The translations under genes and the position numbers were made by a program. A model generated the notes under the pieces. That model saw nothing but the letters and a program-made list of their open reading frames with translations, ran no database searches and was not told where the DNA came from. 64,000 nucleotides of DNA from Castellaniella sp. S9 (GTDB taxonomy: Bacteria > Pseudomonadota > Gammaproteobacteria > Burkholderiales > Burkholderiaceae_B), in NCBI RefSeq assembly GCF_027257175.1, contig NZ_JAPFGD010000008.1, positions 1 through 64,000 of the forward strand, read 5' to 3'. Shown here piece after piece: positions 35,454 to 44,124 of this stretch (position 1 is the stretch's first letter; every line of letters starts with the position of its first letter).

Positions 35454-36536
35454 ATGACAAGTTTGTTCGACCCGATACGGCTGGGCGAGGTTTCTCTTGC
35501 CAACCGCATTGTGATGGCCCCGATGACCCGTACGCGCGCCGCGCCGGGCAGGATTCCCAATGACATGATGCGCCTCTATTATGCGCAGCGCGCCACGGCG
35601 GGGCTGATCATCACCGAGGCGACCTCGGTGTCGCCGCTGGGGGTCGGGTATCCGGATACGCCGGGCATCTGGTGCAAGGCGCAGGTGCAGGGCTGGCAGT
35701 CGATCACCCGTGCGGTGCACGACAAGGGCGGCAAGATCTTCCTGCAGCTCTGGCACGTGGGCCGGGTCTCCGACCCGGAATACCTGTCCGGGGAAATCCC
35801 CGTGGCGCCCAGCGCGGTGGCCTGCGCCGGACAGGTCAGTCTGCTGCGGCCCAAGCGCGACTACGTCGTGCCGCGCGCCCTGCACACCGACGAGATCCGC
35901 CGCATCGTCGTCGATTTCGGCCTGGCCGCCCGCAATGCCCAGAGCGCCGGTTTCGACGGCGTCGAGATCCATGGCGCCAATGGCTACCTGATCGACCAGT
36001 TTCTGCATGACGGATCGAACCGCCGCACGGACGAGTACGGTGGCCCGATCCGCGACCGCAGCCGCTTCCTGCTCGAGATCGTCGATGCCTGCGTCGGCGT
36101 CTGGGGCGCCGGCCGGGTGGGCGTGCACCTGTCGCCGCGCGGCGATGCGCACGACATGCACGATACGGATCCACAGGCCTTGTTCCTGCACGTGGCGAGG
36201 GAACTCGGTCACCGGCGCCTGGCGTTCATCTGCCTGCGCGAGTCGCTCGGCGAGGACAGCCTCATGCCCGACATCCGCCGCGCGTTCGGCGGTCCGGTGA
36301 TCGCCAACGAACGTTTCGACCCGGTGCTGGCCGAACAGGTGGTCGGCGAAGGCCGGGCCGATGCCGTGGCATTCGGCAAGGCATTCATCTCGAATCCCGA
36401 CCTGGTGGCCCGCCTGCGTGCGTGCGCGCCGCTGGCCCCCTGGGACAGCTCGACCTTCTATGGTTCGGGCGTCCATGGCTACACCGATTATCCGTGTGCG
36501 GCCGCCTGTCCCGACCCGCAGGCGCTGTCGGTTTGA
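35454..36536 (+). CDS. Old Yellow Enzyme family alkene reductase (NemA-like)
   Basis: 360 residues of FMN-dependent NADH:flavin oxidoreductase. Family marks: NRIVMAPMTRTRAAPGRIPND, an internal H-x-x-N in VEIHGANGYLIDQFLHDGSNRRTDEYGG (substrate- and flavin-binding), and a C-terminal FGKAFISNPDLVARLR. It reduces activated C=C bonds, nitro groups or similar electrophiles using NAD(P)H. It is divergent from the K+ uptake pair, with about 180 bp between, in which I see no further gene. The ATG at 35454 matches the family's N-terminus. Confidence 0.92.
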   Translation: MTSLFDPIRLGEVSLANRIVMAPMTRTRAAPGRIPNDMMRLYYAQRATAGLIITEATSVSPLGVGYPDTPGIWCKAQVQGWQSITRAVHDKGGKIFLQLWHVGRVSDPEYLSGEIPVAPSAVACAGQVSLLRPKRDYVVPRALHTDEIRRIVVDFGLAARNAQSAGFDGVEIHGANGYLIDQFLHDGSNRRTDEYGGPIRDRSRFLLEIVDACVGVWGAGRVGVHLSPRGDAHDMHDTDPQALFLHVARELGHRRLAFICLRESLGEDSLMPDIRRAFGGPVIANERFDPVLAEQVVGEGRADAVAFGKAFISNPDLVARLRACAPLAPWDSSTFYGSGVHGYTDYPCAAACPDPQALSV

Positions 36537-36539
36537 ATA

Positions 36540-36555
36540 GCGGGCTTCAGCCCGC
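36540..36555. terminator. Short hairpin between convergent genes
   Basis: GCGGGC pairs with GCCCGC around a four-base loop, right after the reductase stop and reaching into the end of the convergent yqeY gene. It has no long T-run on either side, so activity as a terminator is uncertain. Confidence 0.35.
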
Positions 36556-37008
36556 CAGGCGCGCCTTGACCTGAGCCGAGACCGCCGCCATGTCGGCGCG
36601 CCCACCCAGAGAGGCCTTGAGCAGGCCCATGGCCTTGCCCATTGCGGCGCCGCCTTGCAGGCCCTGGGCCTGAACCTCGGCGACCGCCGTCTCGATCGCC
36701 GCCGAGACTTCCTCGGGATCGGCGCCCCGCGGCAGGAATTCCAGGAGGATGTCCAGTTCCGCCCGCTCCTGGGCGGCGCTTTCACTGCGGCCCGCCGACT
36801 CGAAGGCGGCGATGGATTCGCGCCGCTGCTTGGCCTGTTTTTCGATGATGGCGATGATCGCGGCCTCGTCGGGCTCCACGCGCTGGTCCACGGCCTTTTG
36901 CTTGATGGCCGCCTGCAGCAGCCGCAGGGTGCCCAGGCGCGTGCCGTCGTGGGCGCGCATGGCGGCTTTGACGGCCTCGGCGATGCGGGTGGCGAGCGCG
37001 TTGCTCAT
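36547..37008 (-). CDS. yqeY: GatB/YqeY domain protein
   Basis: 153 residues with the all-helical YqeY plan: TRIAEAVKAAMRAHDGTRLGTLRLLQAAIKQK, KQAKQRRESIAAFESAGR, LDILLEFLPRGADPEEV and GGAAMGKAMGLLKASLGGRADM. The domain resembles the tRNA-binding tail of GatB amidotransferase; free-standing forms have no firmly established function. In many bacteria it sits near rpsU and dnaG, which are not seen here. Confidence 0.93.
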   Translation of the reverse strand: MSNALATRIAEAVKAAMRAHDGTRLGTLRLLQAAIKQKAVDQRVEPDEAAIIAIIEKQAKQRRESIAAFESAGRSESAAQERAELDILLEFLPRGADPEEVSAAIETAVAEVQAQGLQGGAAMGKAMGLLKASLGGRADMAAVSAQVKARLAG

Positions 37009-37080
37009 GGGGCGGGTCCTTTGAAGAAGTGTCGATCCCCGCATTTTAGCGCGCCGGTGTCGGCCGCCCGGCGGGATCTT

Positions 37081-40000
37081 TCAGTGGAAATCCCGGCTGT
37101 GCGTGCTCAGGTCCCCCAGCAGAGGACTGAGGTCGACGAGGCGGCGCCCGAGCAAGTGGCAGACCCCCCGATGGCGCTGCCAGACCCCATACACCCCCAT
37201 CAGGGCGGCGCCCGTGAGGACCGCATGCTGGGCGTCGGCCTCGCGGGCGTGCAGGATGACGTTCAAGGGGCCGGTTTCGTCCTCGAGCGTGATAAAGACG
37301 GTGCCGCGGGCGGTGCGCGGACGCTGCCGCGCGGTGACCAGGCCGCAGGCCCGTGCCAGGCGCCGGTCGGGATAGTCCCCGACCAGCTCGGCGGCGGGAC
37401 GGAAGCCGCGCCGCGCGAGTTCATCGCGCAGCAGGGCCAAGGGGTGGCGTCCCAGTGTCAGACCCAGCGCGGCGTAGTCGGCCGTCAGGCTTTCGCCCTC
37501 GCTGGGCGCGGGCAGGGCAGGCGGCGGCCCCTCGGCGATGACCGATCGCCGCAGCAGCCCCGGCGGCCGCTGCAGGGTCGCCTGCCAGTGGCCCTGGCGG
37601 CGGTGCGCGGCCAGTCCCGCGAACGCATCCGCAGCGGCCAGCGCATGCATGTCGCGCGTTCCCAGGCCCGCCCGGATGGCCAGGTCCTGGATCTGGGTGT
37701 ACGGCTCTTCGCAGCGGGCGGCGACGATGGCCTCCATCGCCGTCCGCGCCAGGCCCCGGACCTGCGACAGTCCCAGTCGCACCGCCGGCCTGGGGGCGTC
37801 GCCCGTCTGGCCGTTCCGGGGCCAAGAAGCAGGGTCCTCGTTCCTTTCGAGGATTGCGCCGACCCCGCTGTGCCGCACGTCGACCGGCAGGACGCGGACG
37901 CCGTGGCGGCGCGCATCCTCGACGAGCTGGCTGGGCGTATAAAACCCCATGGGTTGCGCATTGAGCAGGGCGGCCAGAAAGGCCTCGGGCTCGTGGTGCT
38001 TAAGCCAGGCGCTGATCCAGGCGAGCCGGGCAAAGCCCGCCGCATGGCTCTCGGGGAAACCGTATTCGCCGAAACCCTCGAGCTGCCGGATCAGGCCTTC
38101 GGCAAAGTCGGGCGGATAGTGGTTGCGAGCCATGCCCTCGCGCAGGCGCTCGTGAAAGGCCGCGATCTCGCCGGTGCGGCGCCAGGCCGCCATGGCGCGG
38201 CGCAACTGGTCGGCCTCGCCCGCCGAAAAGCCCGCCGCGACCATCGCCAGTCGCATGGCCTGTTCCTGGAAGATCGGGATGCCCAGCGTGCGCTGCAGGA
38301 TCCGTTGGATCGCGGGCGTGGGGTAGACCGCGTCCTCCAGTTTTTCGCGGCGGCGCAGATAGGGATGGACCATGCCGCCTTGCATGGGGCCGGGCCGCAC
38401 GATGGCCACCTGGATCACCAGGTCGTAGAAGCAGCGCGGCAGCAGGCGCGGCAGCATGCTCATCTGGGCGCGGGATTCGATCTGGAACACCCCGACCGTG
38501 TCGGCCTTGCCGATCATCTCGAAGGTGCCGGGGTCGTCCGGGGGCACCTCGTCGAGGGTCCAGGGCCGGCCGCGGCGCTGCGCGACCAGCGCCTCGCACG
38601 CGCGCAGGGCGCTGAGCATGCCCAGCGCCAGAATGTCGACCTTGAGCAGGCCCATGGTGTCCAGGTCGTCCTTGTCCCATTGGATGACGCTGCGTCCCGG
38701 CATGGCGGCATTTTCCAGGGGCACCAGTTCGTCGAGCCGCTGGCGGGCGATCACGAAGCCGCCGGGATGTTGCGACAGGTGGCGCGGAAAGCCGATCAGC
38801 TCGCCGGCCAGGGCCGCCCAGAGCCTGCCCTGCGCGGGACACAAGGCCTCGAGCGTGCCGGGCATGGCGTCCGGGTCGCGGACGTGACGCAGGCGCCGGG
38901 CCGCCTCTTCGATGATGACCGGGGCCACGCCCAGCGCCTTGCCGGTGTCCCGCAAGGCGCTGCGACGCCGGTAGGTGATGACCACGGCGGCCAGGGCGGC
39001 GTGGGTGCGCCCGTAGCGGGCATAGACGTATTGGATGACCTCCTCGCGGCGGTGATGCTCGAAATCCACGTCGATGTCGGGCGGCTCGCCGCGCTCGCGG
39101 CTGATGAAGCGAGCGAACAGCAGTTCGCGGGCGATGGGGTCGATCTCGGTGATGCCCAGGCAATAGCAGATCATGGAATTGGCCGCCGAGCCCCGGCCCT
39201 GGCACAAGATGCCCTGGCTGCGGGCATGGCGGACCAGGTCGTATACCGTCAGGAAGTAGGCCTCGTAGCCCAGCTCGCCGACCAGGGTCAGCTCGTCCTC
39301 GAGCTGGCGCCGCGCCTCGGGCGCCAGCCCCCCGGGATAGCGCCGGGCGGCGCCCGCCAGACACTCGTCGCGCAAATACCGCGCCGCCGTGGTCCCGGGC
39401 GGCACGCTGGCCTCGGGATACTGATAGCGCAAGGTCTCGAGGGAGAAGCGGCAGCGCCCGGCGATGGCCAGGGTTTGCGCCAGGGCTGCCGGCGGATACA
39501 GATTGGCCAGGCGCAGGCGGCTGCGCAGGGCGTGCTCGGTATTGGCGCGCAGGCGGATGCCGCAGTCGGCGATGGGGCGGCCGTTGCGGATGGCGCACAA
39601 GGTATCGTGCAGGGGCTGGCGCGAGCGCCGGTGCATCTGGACGCCGCCCAGCGCCGTCAACGGGATGTCCAGCACGACCGACCAGCGGGACACGGTGCGG
39701 CGGTGACGGGCGTCGTCGTCGCCTTGCTGCAGGCACAGGCCCAGCCAGAGGCGGCCGGCGTATGCGTGCCGCAGGCGATCGAGAGCGGGGGGACAGTCGG
39801 CGGGCGCGCCCTCGTCGGGCTTGACGATCAGCAGGCAGCCCGGCAGCGGGGCGGCGGACGTGCCGGGCCCGTCGCCGGATGCCTCGCCTTGCCATAGGTC
39901 CTCGACGGCGAAGGCGTACCGGCCCTTGGGGCTGCCGCGCCGAGCGCGGGTGATCAGGCGGCTGAGGGCGCCGTAGCCGTCGCGATCCTCGGCCAGGACG

Positions 40001-40239
40001 ATGAGCTCGAAGGGTTCGCCTTCCGGACGGAAGCGGCTGCCGACGATCAAGTGCATGTCGTGGCGGCGCGCCTCGCGCCAGGCGCGCACGACGCCGGCCA
40101 GCGAGCATTCGTCGGCCAGGGCGATCGCCCGGTAGCCGAGTTCGGCCGCGGTGCCCACCAATTCCTCGGGGTGCGAGGCGCCCGTCAGAAACGTGAAGTT
40201 CGACAGGCAGTCCAGTTCGGCGTAGTCCGGCAGGCCCAT
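37081..40239 (-). CDS. dnaE2: Error-prone DNA polymerase DnaE2 (ImuC)
   Basis: 1052 residues of C-family polymerase alpha. The PHP domain comes first (YAELDCLSNFTFLTGASHPEEL), then palm sequence with the catalytic PDIDVDFEHHRREEVIQYV and QHPGGFVIA, a tandem HhH region and a C-terminal OB fold (ARGTVFITLEDETGPLNVI). It is the third gene of the SOS mutasome and makes translesion synthesis errors together with ImuA and ImuB. It starts four bases after imuB. The ATG at 40239 matches the family's start. Confidence 0.95.
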   Translation of the reverse strand: MGLPDYAELDCLSNFTFLTGASHPEELVGTAAELGYRAIALADECSLAGVVRAWREARRHDMHLIVGSRFRPEGEPFELIVLAEDRDGYGALSRLITRARRGSPKGRYAFAVEDLWQGEASGDGPGTSAAPLPGCLLIVKPDEGAPADCPPALDRLRHAYAGRLWLGLCLQQGDDDARHRRTVSRWSVVLDIPLTALGGVQMHRRSRQPLHDTLCAIRNGRPIADCGIRLRANTEHALRSRLRLANLYPPAALAQTLAIAGRCRFSLETLRYQYPEASVPPGTTAARYLRDECLAGAARRYPGGLAPEARRQLEDELTLVGELGYEAYFLTVYDLVRHARSQGILCQGRGSAANSMICYCLGITEIDPIARELLFARFISRERGEPPDIDVDFEHHRREEVIQYVYARYGRTHAALAAVVITYRRRSALRDTGKALGVAPVIIEEAARRLRHVRDPDAMPGTLEALCPAQGRLWAALAGELIGFPRHLSQHPGGFVIARQRLDELVPLENAAMPGRSVIQWDKDDLDTMGLLKVDILALGMLSALRACEALVAQRRGRPWTLDEVPPDDPGTFEMIGKADTVGVFQIESRAQMSMLPRLLPRCFYDLVIQVAIVRPGPMQGGMVHPYLRRREKLEDAVYPTPAIQRILQRTLGIPIFQEQAMRLAMVAAGFSAGEADQLRRAMAAWRRTGEIAAFHERLREGMARNHYPPDFAEGLIRQLEGFGEYGFPESHAAGFARLAWISAWLKHHEPEAFLAALLNAQPMGFYTPSQLVEDARRHGVRVLPVDVRHSGVGAILERNEDPASWPRNGQTGDAPRPAVRLGLSQVRGLARTAMEAIVAARCEEPYTQIQDLAIRAGLGTRDMHALAAADAFAGLAAHRRQGHWQATLQRPPGLLRRSVIAEGPPPALPAPSEGESLTADYAALGLTLGRHPLALLRDELARRGFRPAAELVGDYPDRRLARACGLVTARQRPRTARGTVFITLEDETGPLNVILHAREADAQHAVLTGAALMGVYGVWQRHRGVCHLLGRRLVDLSPLLGDLSTHSRDFH

Positions 40240-40243
40240 GGCG

Positions 40244-41515
40244 TCATCCGAACAGGCCGTGCAGGAACCAGCCCGCCCCGTGGTGGTCCCGGTAGACCCA
40301 GTAGCGTGCCCCGCGCGCGTCGCACGCAATGAAATAGTCCCGGCCGACCGGCGCCTGCCCCTGGGTCCACCAGCCGCCCTCGATGCGCTCGGGGCCGGAC
40401 ACCAGGGTCAGGGGGGCACCGTCGATCATCGGCCGGTGATCCGGGGCGGCCAGCGCGACCGCGTGGGCCAGCAGCCACAAGGGCCGGCTGCGGGGCGAAC
40501 GTTCGGGCAGCCGGGCGCGTGGCCGTGCGGCCTCGGTGCGCCAGCGGTCCGTGCGCTCGGGAATGTGCTGGGGCCGCGGGTCGGGAAAGTGCAGGCAGTC
40601 CGCCCCCAGGCGGGCGCGCAGCACGTCCAGCAGGGCGGATTCACGGCCCGGGGGCGGGCTGTCGTCCAGCAGCAGGGGCGCGGTCCGCGGCGTGCGCGGC
40701 AGAATCCGCGCACAGCGCAAGGCGATGCGCACGACCGGGGCGGCAAGCCGACGGCGCGTCAGGTGTTCGCGCAGCAGGCCGATGAAGCGTTCCGCAGCCC
40801 ATTCGGGCTGGGCGGTCCGCAGACGGATCGGGGTGGTCGAAGGGCCCGCGCGCCGTTCGTCGTGGCCGAGGTCCAGCTCGAGTTCATCGGCGGCGCCCTG
40901 CCGCGTGTCCAGCCAGGCGCACAGGGCGCGGATCAAGGAGGCGCCGGCGGCCTCGACCGCCGTGGCCGAGACGCTGCGATGGTCCAGTTCGCGGGCCAGG
41001 ACGAAGCCGCCGTCGTCCCCCAGCCATCGATAGTCTCCGGGGGCCGCCTGTCCATAGGCCTGGTCGAGAATCTGGAGGAGGGCGGCCTGGCCGCGGTTGC
41101 GCAGACCCGTCCGGGGCAGGGCGCGCAGCTGGCCCAGGCGGCGGCACCCCAGTGCCCGCAGCGCGGCCAGGCTGTCCGGCGCTGCGGGCAGGGCCTCGCA
41201 AGGCAGGGCGTCCAGGTGTCGGGCCAAGGTGTGCGGGCGCAGGGCGTGACGTGCGCCGTGGCCCCGGCGAGCCATCAGGCAAGCCCCCAGCGCGGTGGGC
41301 GCGAGGCCTGTCACCGTGCCGGGCGGACAATCCTGACGCACGGCGCGCAACAGGGCGCGGACGCCGCCGAACAGACGCAGGCTGCCCTCGACCTCGAGCG
41401 CCAGGGCTTGATCGTCAAGGGCGGCCAGGTGCGGCGTGTAGCGCAGCAGGCGGGCGGCCAGCCCGGGCGGGCCGGCCGTCACGGGCTGGGGCAGATGCAG
41501 GCAGATCCAGAGCAT
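40244..41515 (-). CDS. imuB: ImuB, non-catalytic Y-family polymerase-like mutasome protein
   Basis: 423 residues. It starts with MLWICLHLPQP, the common ImuB beginning, keeps Y-family fingers and little-finger sequence (LRALGCRRLGQLRALPRTGL, FIGLLREHLTRRRLAAPVVRIAL) and ends with the ImuB tail GARYWVYRDHHGAGWFLHGLFG. The usual catalytic acidic residues of Y-family polymerases are absent near the N-terminus, as expected. ImuB acts as hub, linking ImuA, DnaE2 and the beta clamp. Its start lies within the end of imuA (about 100-base overlap in another frame). Confidence 0.92.
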   Translation of the reverse strand: MLWICLHLPQPVTAGPPGLAARLLRYTPHLAALDDQALALEVEGSLRLFGGVRALLRAVRQDCPPGTVTGLAPTALGACLMARRGHGARHALRPHTLARHLDALPCEALPAAPDSLAALRALGCRRLGQLRALPRTGLRNRGQAALLQILDQAYGQAAPGDYRWLGDDGGFVLARELDHRSVSATAVEAAGASLIRALCAWLDTRQGAADELELDLGHDERRAGPSTTPIRLRTAQPEWAAERFIGLLREHLTRRRLAAPVVRIALRCARILPRTPRTAPLLLDDSPPPGRESALLDVLRARLGADCLHFPDPRPQHIPERTDRWRTEAARPRARLPERSPRSRPLWLLAHAVALAAPDHRPMIDGAPLTLVSGPERIEGGWWTQGQAPVGRDYFIACDARGARYWVYRDHHGAGWFLHGLFG

Positions 41516-42140
41516 CGGGATACAGACGGATGGCGAGGGTTCCGCGCAGGGCGGGGCCGCGCTGCTTGAGGATGCCGAGCGCCAGGCCCTGCGGCGTGGG
41601 AGCCAGGGACAGGCGCAGGGCGGCCGGGCTGGCCTGCCGCGCAGCCGAATGCGGGCGCAGCAGGATCAACAGCAGGTTGCAGCGGCGGGCCAGACGCTGC
41701 AGCCGCAGCAGGGCCTGGCCGGGCGAGTGGTCCGTCCAGCACAACAGGGCCGTGCAGACGTCATGGCGGATGATTTGTTCGGCGGCCCAGAGGCGTTCGG
41801 ATTCGGCGCCGGCGCGCAGCCAGGCCAGGCGGCGGGATTGCAGGCCCCAGTTGGCCCAGCACTGCATCGAGGGGGGATACGGCGGATCGATCAGCAGGAT
41901 GGGGCGCCCGGGATCGAGGCCGGCCAGGGCGGGCTGCAGGAGCAGGAGCTCGCCGATGCCGGGGCGTTCGGGCAGGAATTCGATCAGCGTACCCAGCGGC
42001 CAGCCGCCGCCGGGCAGTGCATGGTCGAGGGCCGCGTGCCCGGTGGGCACGGCGGCGCGGCGCGGTGGCGCGATCTGGCTGGCCCGCCACAGGGCGGGGT
42101 GGATGCGCTCGGGATGCTGGAGAACTGACGGTGTGTCCAT
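41415..42140 (-). CDS. imuA: ImuA, RecA-like mutasome protein
   Basis: About 241 residues with a RecA/SulA-like core: AVPTGHAALDHALPGGGWPLGTLIEFL, a degenerate P-loop region and RPILLIDPPYPPS. ImuA is required for ImuB-DnaE2 mutagenesis. An ATG at 42158 is in frame, but it is at the predicted transcription start; the ATG at 42140 (MDTPSVLQHPERIHPALW) fits both the promoter and the family's N-terminus. The last roughly 34 residues are Ala/Pro/Arg-rich and overlap imuB, so that tail is probably not conserved. Confidence 0.9.
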   Translation of the reverse strand: MDTPSVLQHPERIHPALWRASQIAPPRRAAVPTGHAALDHALPGGGWPLGTLIEFLPERPGIGELLLLQPALAGLDPGRPILLIDPPYPPSMQCWANWGLQSRRLAWLRAGAESERLWAAEQIIRHDVCTALLCWTDHSPGQALLRLQRLARRCNLLLILLRPHSAARQASPAALRLSLAPTPQGLALGILKQRGPALRGTLAIRLYPDALDLPASAPARDGRPARAGRPPAALHAAPGRP

Positions 42141-42162
42141 GGCGAGTTTCGGACCCATGAAA

Positions 42163-42182
42163 TACTGTATTTATATACAGTA
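42163..42182. promoter_or_regulatory. LexA box (SOS operator) of the imuA operon
   Basis: TACTGTATTTATATACAGTA is a perfect CTGT-N8-ACAG palindrome with extended TA flanks, matching the best-known LexA consensus at every conserved position. It lies 22 bp before the imuA start and directly behind the previous gene's stop codon. LexA binding here would keep imuA-imuB-dnaE2 off until DNA damage. Confidence 0.95.
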
Positions 42183-42198
42183 TAAATCATCGCGTCCA
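42170..42198 (-). promoter_or_regulatory. Predicted sigma-70 promoter of imuA overlapping the LexA box
   Basis: On the minus strand TGGACG (42198-42193) and TATAAA (42175-42170) are spaced by 17 bases, matching -35 and -10 elements at four of six and five of six positions. The -10 is inside the LexA palindrome, so repressor and polymerase would compete. Transcription would begin near 42163, leaving a leader of about 20 bases. Confidence 0.5.
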
Positions 42199-42951
42199 CC
42201 AGTCGTGTCGTTCGCAGGCTCGGCCCGCCGGGTCGTAGCGCTGTTCGCTGAACAGGGCGTGGCCATCGGCCGCCACGGCGATCACGGTCGTGCAGCGGGT
42301 GCCGTAGTCGGGACTGACGATGAAGGGGCTGCTGAGCAGGCGCTCGAATTCGATGGAGACCCCGGTGGCCGGCAAGGCCGCGTCCTCGGCCGGCTCGGCA
42401 TCGCGCAGGACCGCGAAGACCCCGTCCGGGTCGGCCGCCAGCATGCCGACAGGCTGTGTATCCAGTGCGGCGCGCAGCCGCGCCGCCTTCGGCCACGGGG
42501 TGTCCAGCAGGTGGTTGGACAATACATAGCGGCCCGGCGTCAGCGGCCGGGCGCGGCCCGAAGGGTCGCGGTTGCCGAGATAGCGGACGCCGTCCGCGGC
42601 GCCGATGATCAGGTTGAAGCCGTTATAGTCCGCGCCCCGGGCGCAGACCGCCTCGGCGTATGCCGCCGCGGAATCGGTGCCCAGCAGGAAATCCCGCACC
42701 AGCGCCCCGCGCGAGGGGGCGCCCGACCGGTGCCGGCCGGGCTCGCGGTAATTGGTGAGGAGGGCGTAGCGGCCGGCACGGGATCGGCCCAGCCAAGTGC
42801 CGCCGGCGTGCAGATCCAGGCCGCCGATGATGTCCGGCCGGTCGGCCCAGGGGGCCGCCGCCGCGGTCGGCCGCGCATGGTATTCGTCCCGGTTGGCGGC
42901 GATGAGCAGCGGCCAGTCGGGATCGCCGAGGGCGAGATAGGCAATGCACAT
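42187..42951 (-). CDS. NRDE (TANGO2-like) family protein
   Basis: 254 residues starting MCIAYLALGDPDWPLLIAANRDE; the N-terminal Cys and the NRDE motif define the family. Further family marks are GGTWLGRSRAGRYALLTNYRE and a C-terminal GTRCTTVIAV. Members have an Ntn-hydrolase-like fold; bacterial function is not established, and the human homologue TANGO2 has been linked to haem and lipid handling. The stop codon is five bases from the LexA box of the SOS operon on the same strand. Confidence 0.88.
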   Translation of the reverse strand: MCIAYLALGDPDWPLLIAANRDEYHARPTAAAAPWADRPDIIGGLDLHAGGTWLGRSRAGRYALLTNYREPGRHRSGAPSRGALVRDFLLGTDSAAAYAEAVCARGADYNGFNLIIGAADGVRYLGNRDPSGRARPLTPGRYVLSNHLLDTPWPKAARLRAALDTQPVGMLAADPDGVFAVLRDAEPAEDAALPATGVSIEFERLLSSPFIVSPDYGTRCTTVIAVAADGHALFSEQRYDPAGRACERHDWWTR

Positions 42952-43018
42952 GGGTTGGCCTTGATGTCGTGTCCCATGCGACAGGATACGATAGATGCGG
43001 GCATGCCATAATCGCCGC

Positions 43019-43462
43019 ATGCCGGATCTTTCCTTCACGCGTCTGTTGTGCGCGGGCCTGGTCTGCTGGGCGGCGTCCCTGCCCGCGTCGGCGGGCGACG
43101 TGGCCTGGACCGCCAACCGGACCAGCACGGGTCTGCACGCCTTGCGCACCGACGTCGTGGTGTCCTATGCGCCCACGGCCGCGGATCCGCGGCCCGGCCC
43201 GGGCGCGCGGGTGACCCGCGTGCATGCGGCGCGCCGCTATGCGGGCGATGCGCGGGTCGCCACGCGCCTGTGCTGGCGCTCCGCCGACGGGCCGTGCGTC
43301 GAATTGCGGGGCACGCAGCTCGATACGCATGCCTTCGACGGCCTGGCCCCCGAAGGGCCGTTCCTGCTGGTGCATCGGGCGCTGAACTGGGTGAACACCC
43401 CGCCGCCGCTGTTCATCCCGGGATCGGTCACGGTCTGGTTTTCCAGTGGCGGGCCCCGATAA
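43019..43462 (+). CDS. Secreted FlhE-like protein outside a flagellar cluster
   Basis: 147 residues with a signal peptide ([17 protein letters not shown]). The mature part resembles FlhE: a Cys pair in [18 protein letters not shown], then [19 protein letters not shown] and a final beta-strand SVTVWF. FlhE is a small periplasmic protein that in enterics acts with the flagellar export gate to limit proton leak. Here there is no flhBA or other flagellar gene next to it, so this is an orphan copy and its role is unclear. The ATG at 43019 gives a clean signal peptide. Confidence 0.65.
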   Translation: MPDLSFTRLLCAGLVCWAASLPASAGDVAWTANRTSTGLHALRTDVVVSYAPTAADPRPGPGARVTRVHAARRYAGDARVATRLCWRSADGPCVELRGTQLDTHAFDGLAPEGPFLLVHRALNWVNTPPPLFIPGSVTVWFSSGGPR

Positions 43463-43599
43463 AATCCATGCACGAGCGATGGCCGTCCTCAGGTGGCGGC
43501 CGCCCTCAGGTTATACTAACGGGCTATTTACAATATCGTGGTATCGGTTCCGAGGATCCGGCATGCCGCGCGGGCCAGACGGGAACCATTCGGGACGAC

Positions 43600-44112
43600 A
43601 TGCAGAAAAACAGTTTTAGCTACGAGGATCTGCTCGCGTGCGGGCGCGGCGAACTATTCGGCGAGGGTAATGCGCAGCTTCCCCTGCCACCCATGTTGAT
43701 GTTCGACCGGATCGTCCACATCAGCGACAAGGGCGGTCCGCACGACAAGGGCGAGATCATCGCCGAACTCGACATTCATCCCGACATGTGGTTTTTCAAC
43801 TGCCATTTCCAGGGCGATCCCGTGATGCCGGGCTGCCTCGGCCTGGATGCCATGTGGCAGTTGGTGGGTTTTTTCCTGGGTTGGTGCGGCGGCCCCGGCC
43901 GCGGCCGCGCCCTAGGCGTGGGCGAGGTGAAATTCACCGGGCAGGTGCTGCCGCAGGCCAAGCTCGTGCGCTACCACATCGACATGAAGCGCGTCATGAT
44001 GCGCAAGCTGGTCATGGGTATCGCCGATGCGCGCATGGAGGTCGACGGCCGCGAGATCTACGTCGCCCACGACCTGCGCGTGGGCCTGTTCACCGGCACC
44101 AACAATTTCTAG
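43600..44112 (+). CDS. fabA: 3-hydroxydecanoyl-ACP dehydratase/isomerase FabA
   Basis: 170 residues, standard length. The active site is in [24 protein letters not shown] (catalytic His and Asp); PMLMFDRI and the C-terminal [16 protein letters not shown] also match. FabA introduces and isomerises the trans-2 to cis-3 double bond in C10 intermediates, opening the anaerobic unsaturated fatty acid route. fabB follows after 12 bp. The 137 bp upstream hold an AT-rich patch (43511-43540) that could be its promoter, but I do not see a confident FabR or FadR site. Confidence 0.96.
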   Translation: MQKNSFSYEDLLACGRGELFGEGNAQLPLPPMLMFDRIVHISDKGGPHDKGEIIAELDIHPDMWFFNCHFQGDPVMPGCLGLDAMWQLVGFFLGWCGGPGRGRALGVGEVKFTGQVLPQAKLVRYHIDMKRVMMRKLVMGIADARMEVDGREIYVAHDLRVGLFTGTNNF

Positions 44113-44124
44113 GAGGATGGGATC

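Noticed and set aside
36655-39897. Plus-strand open frame of 1080 codons opposite dnaE2
   Set aside because: It mirrors a well-supported polymerase gene, has Gly/Arg/Gln-rich composition without domains, and arises from the high GC content.
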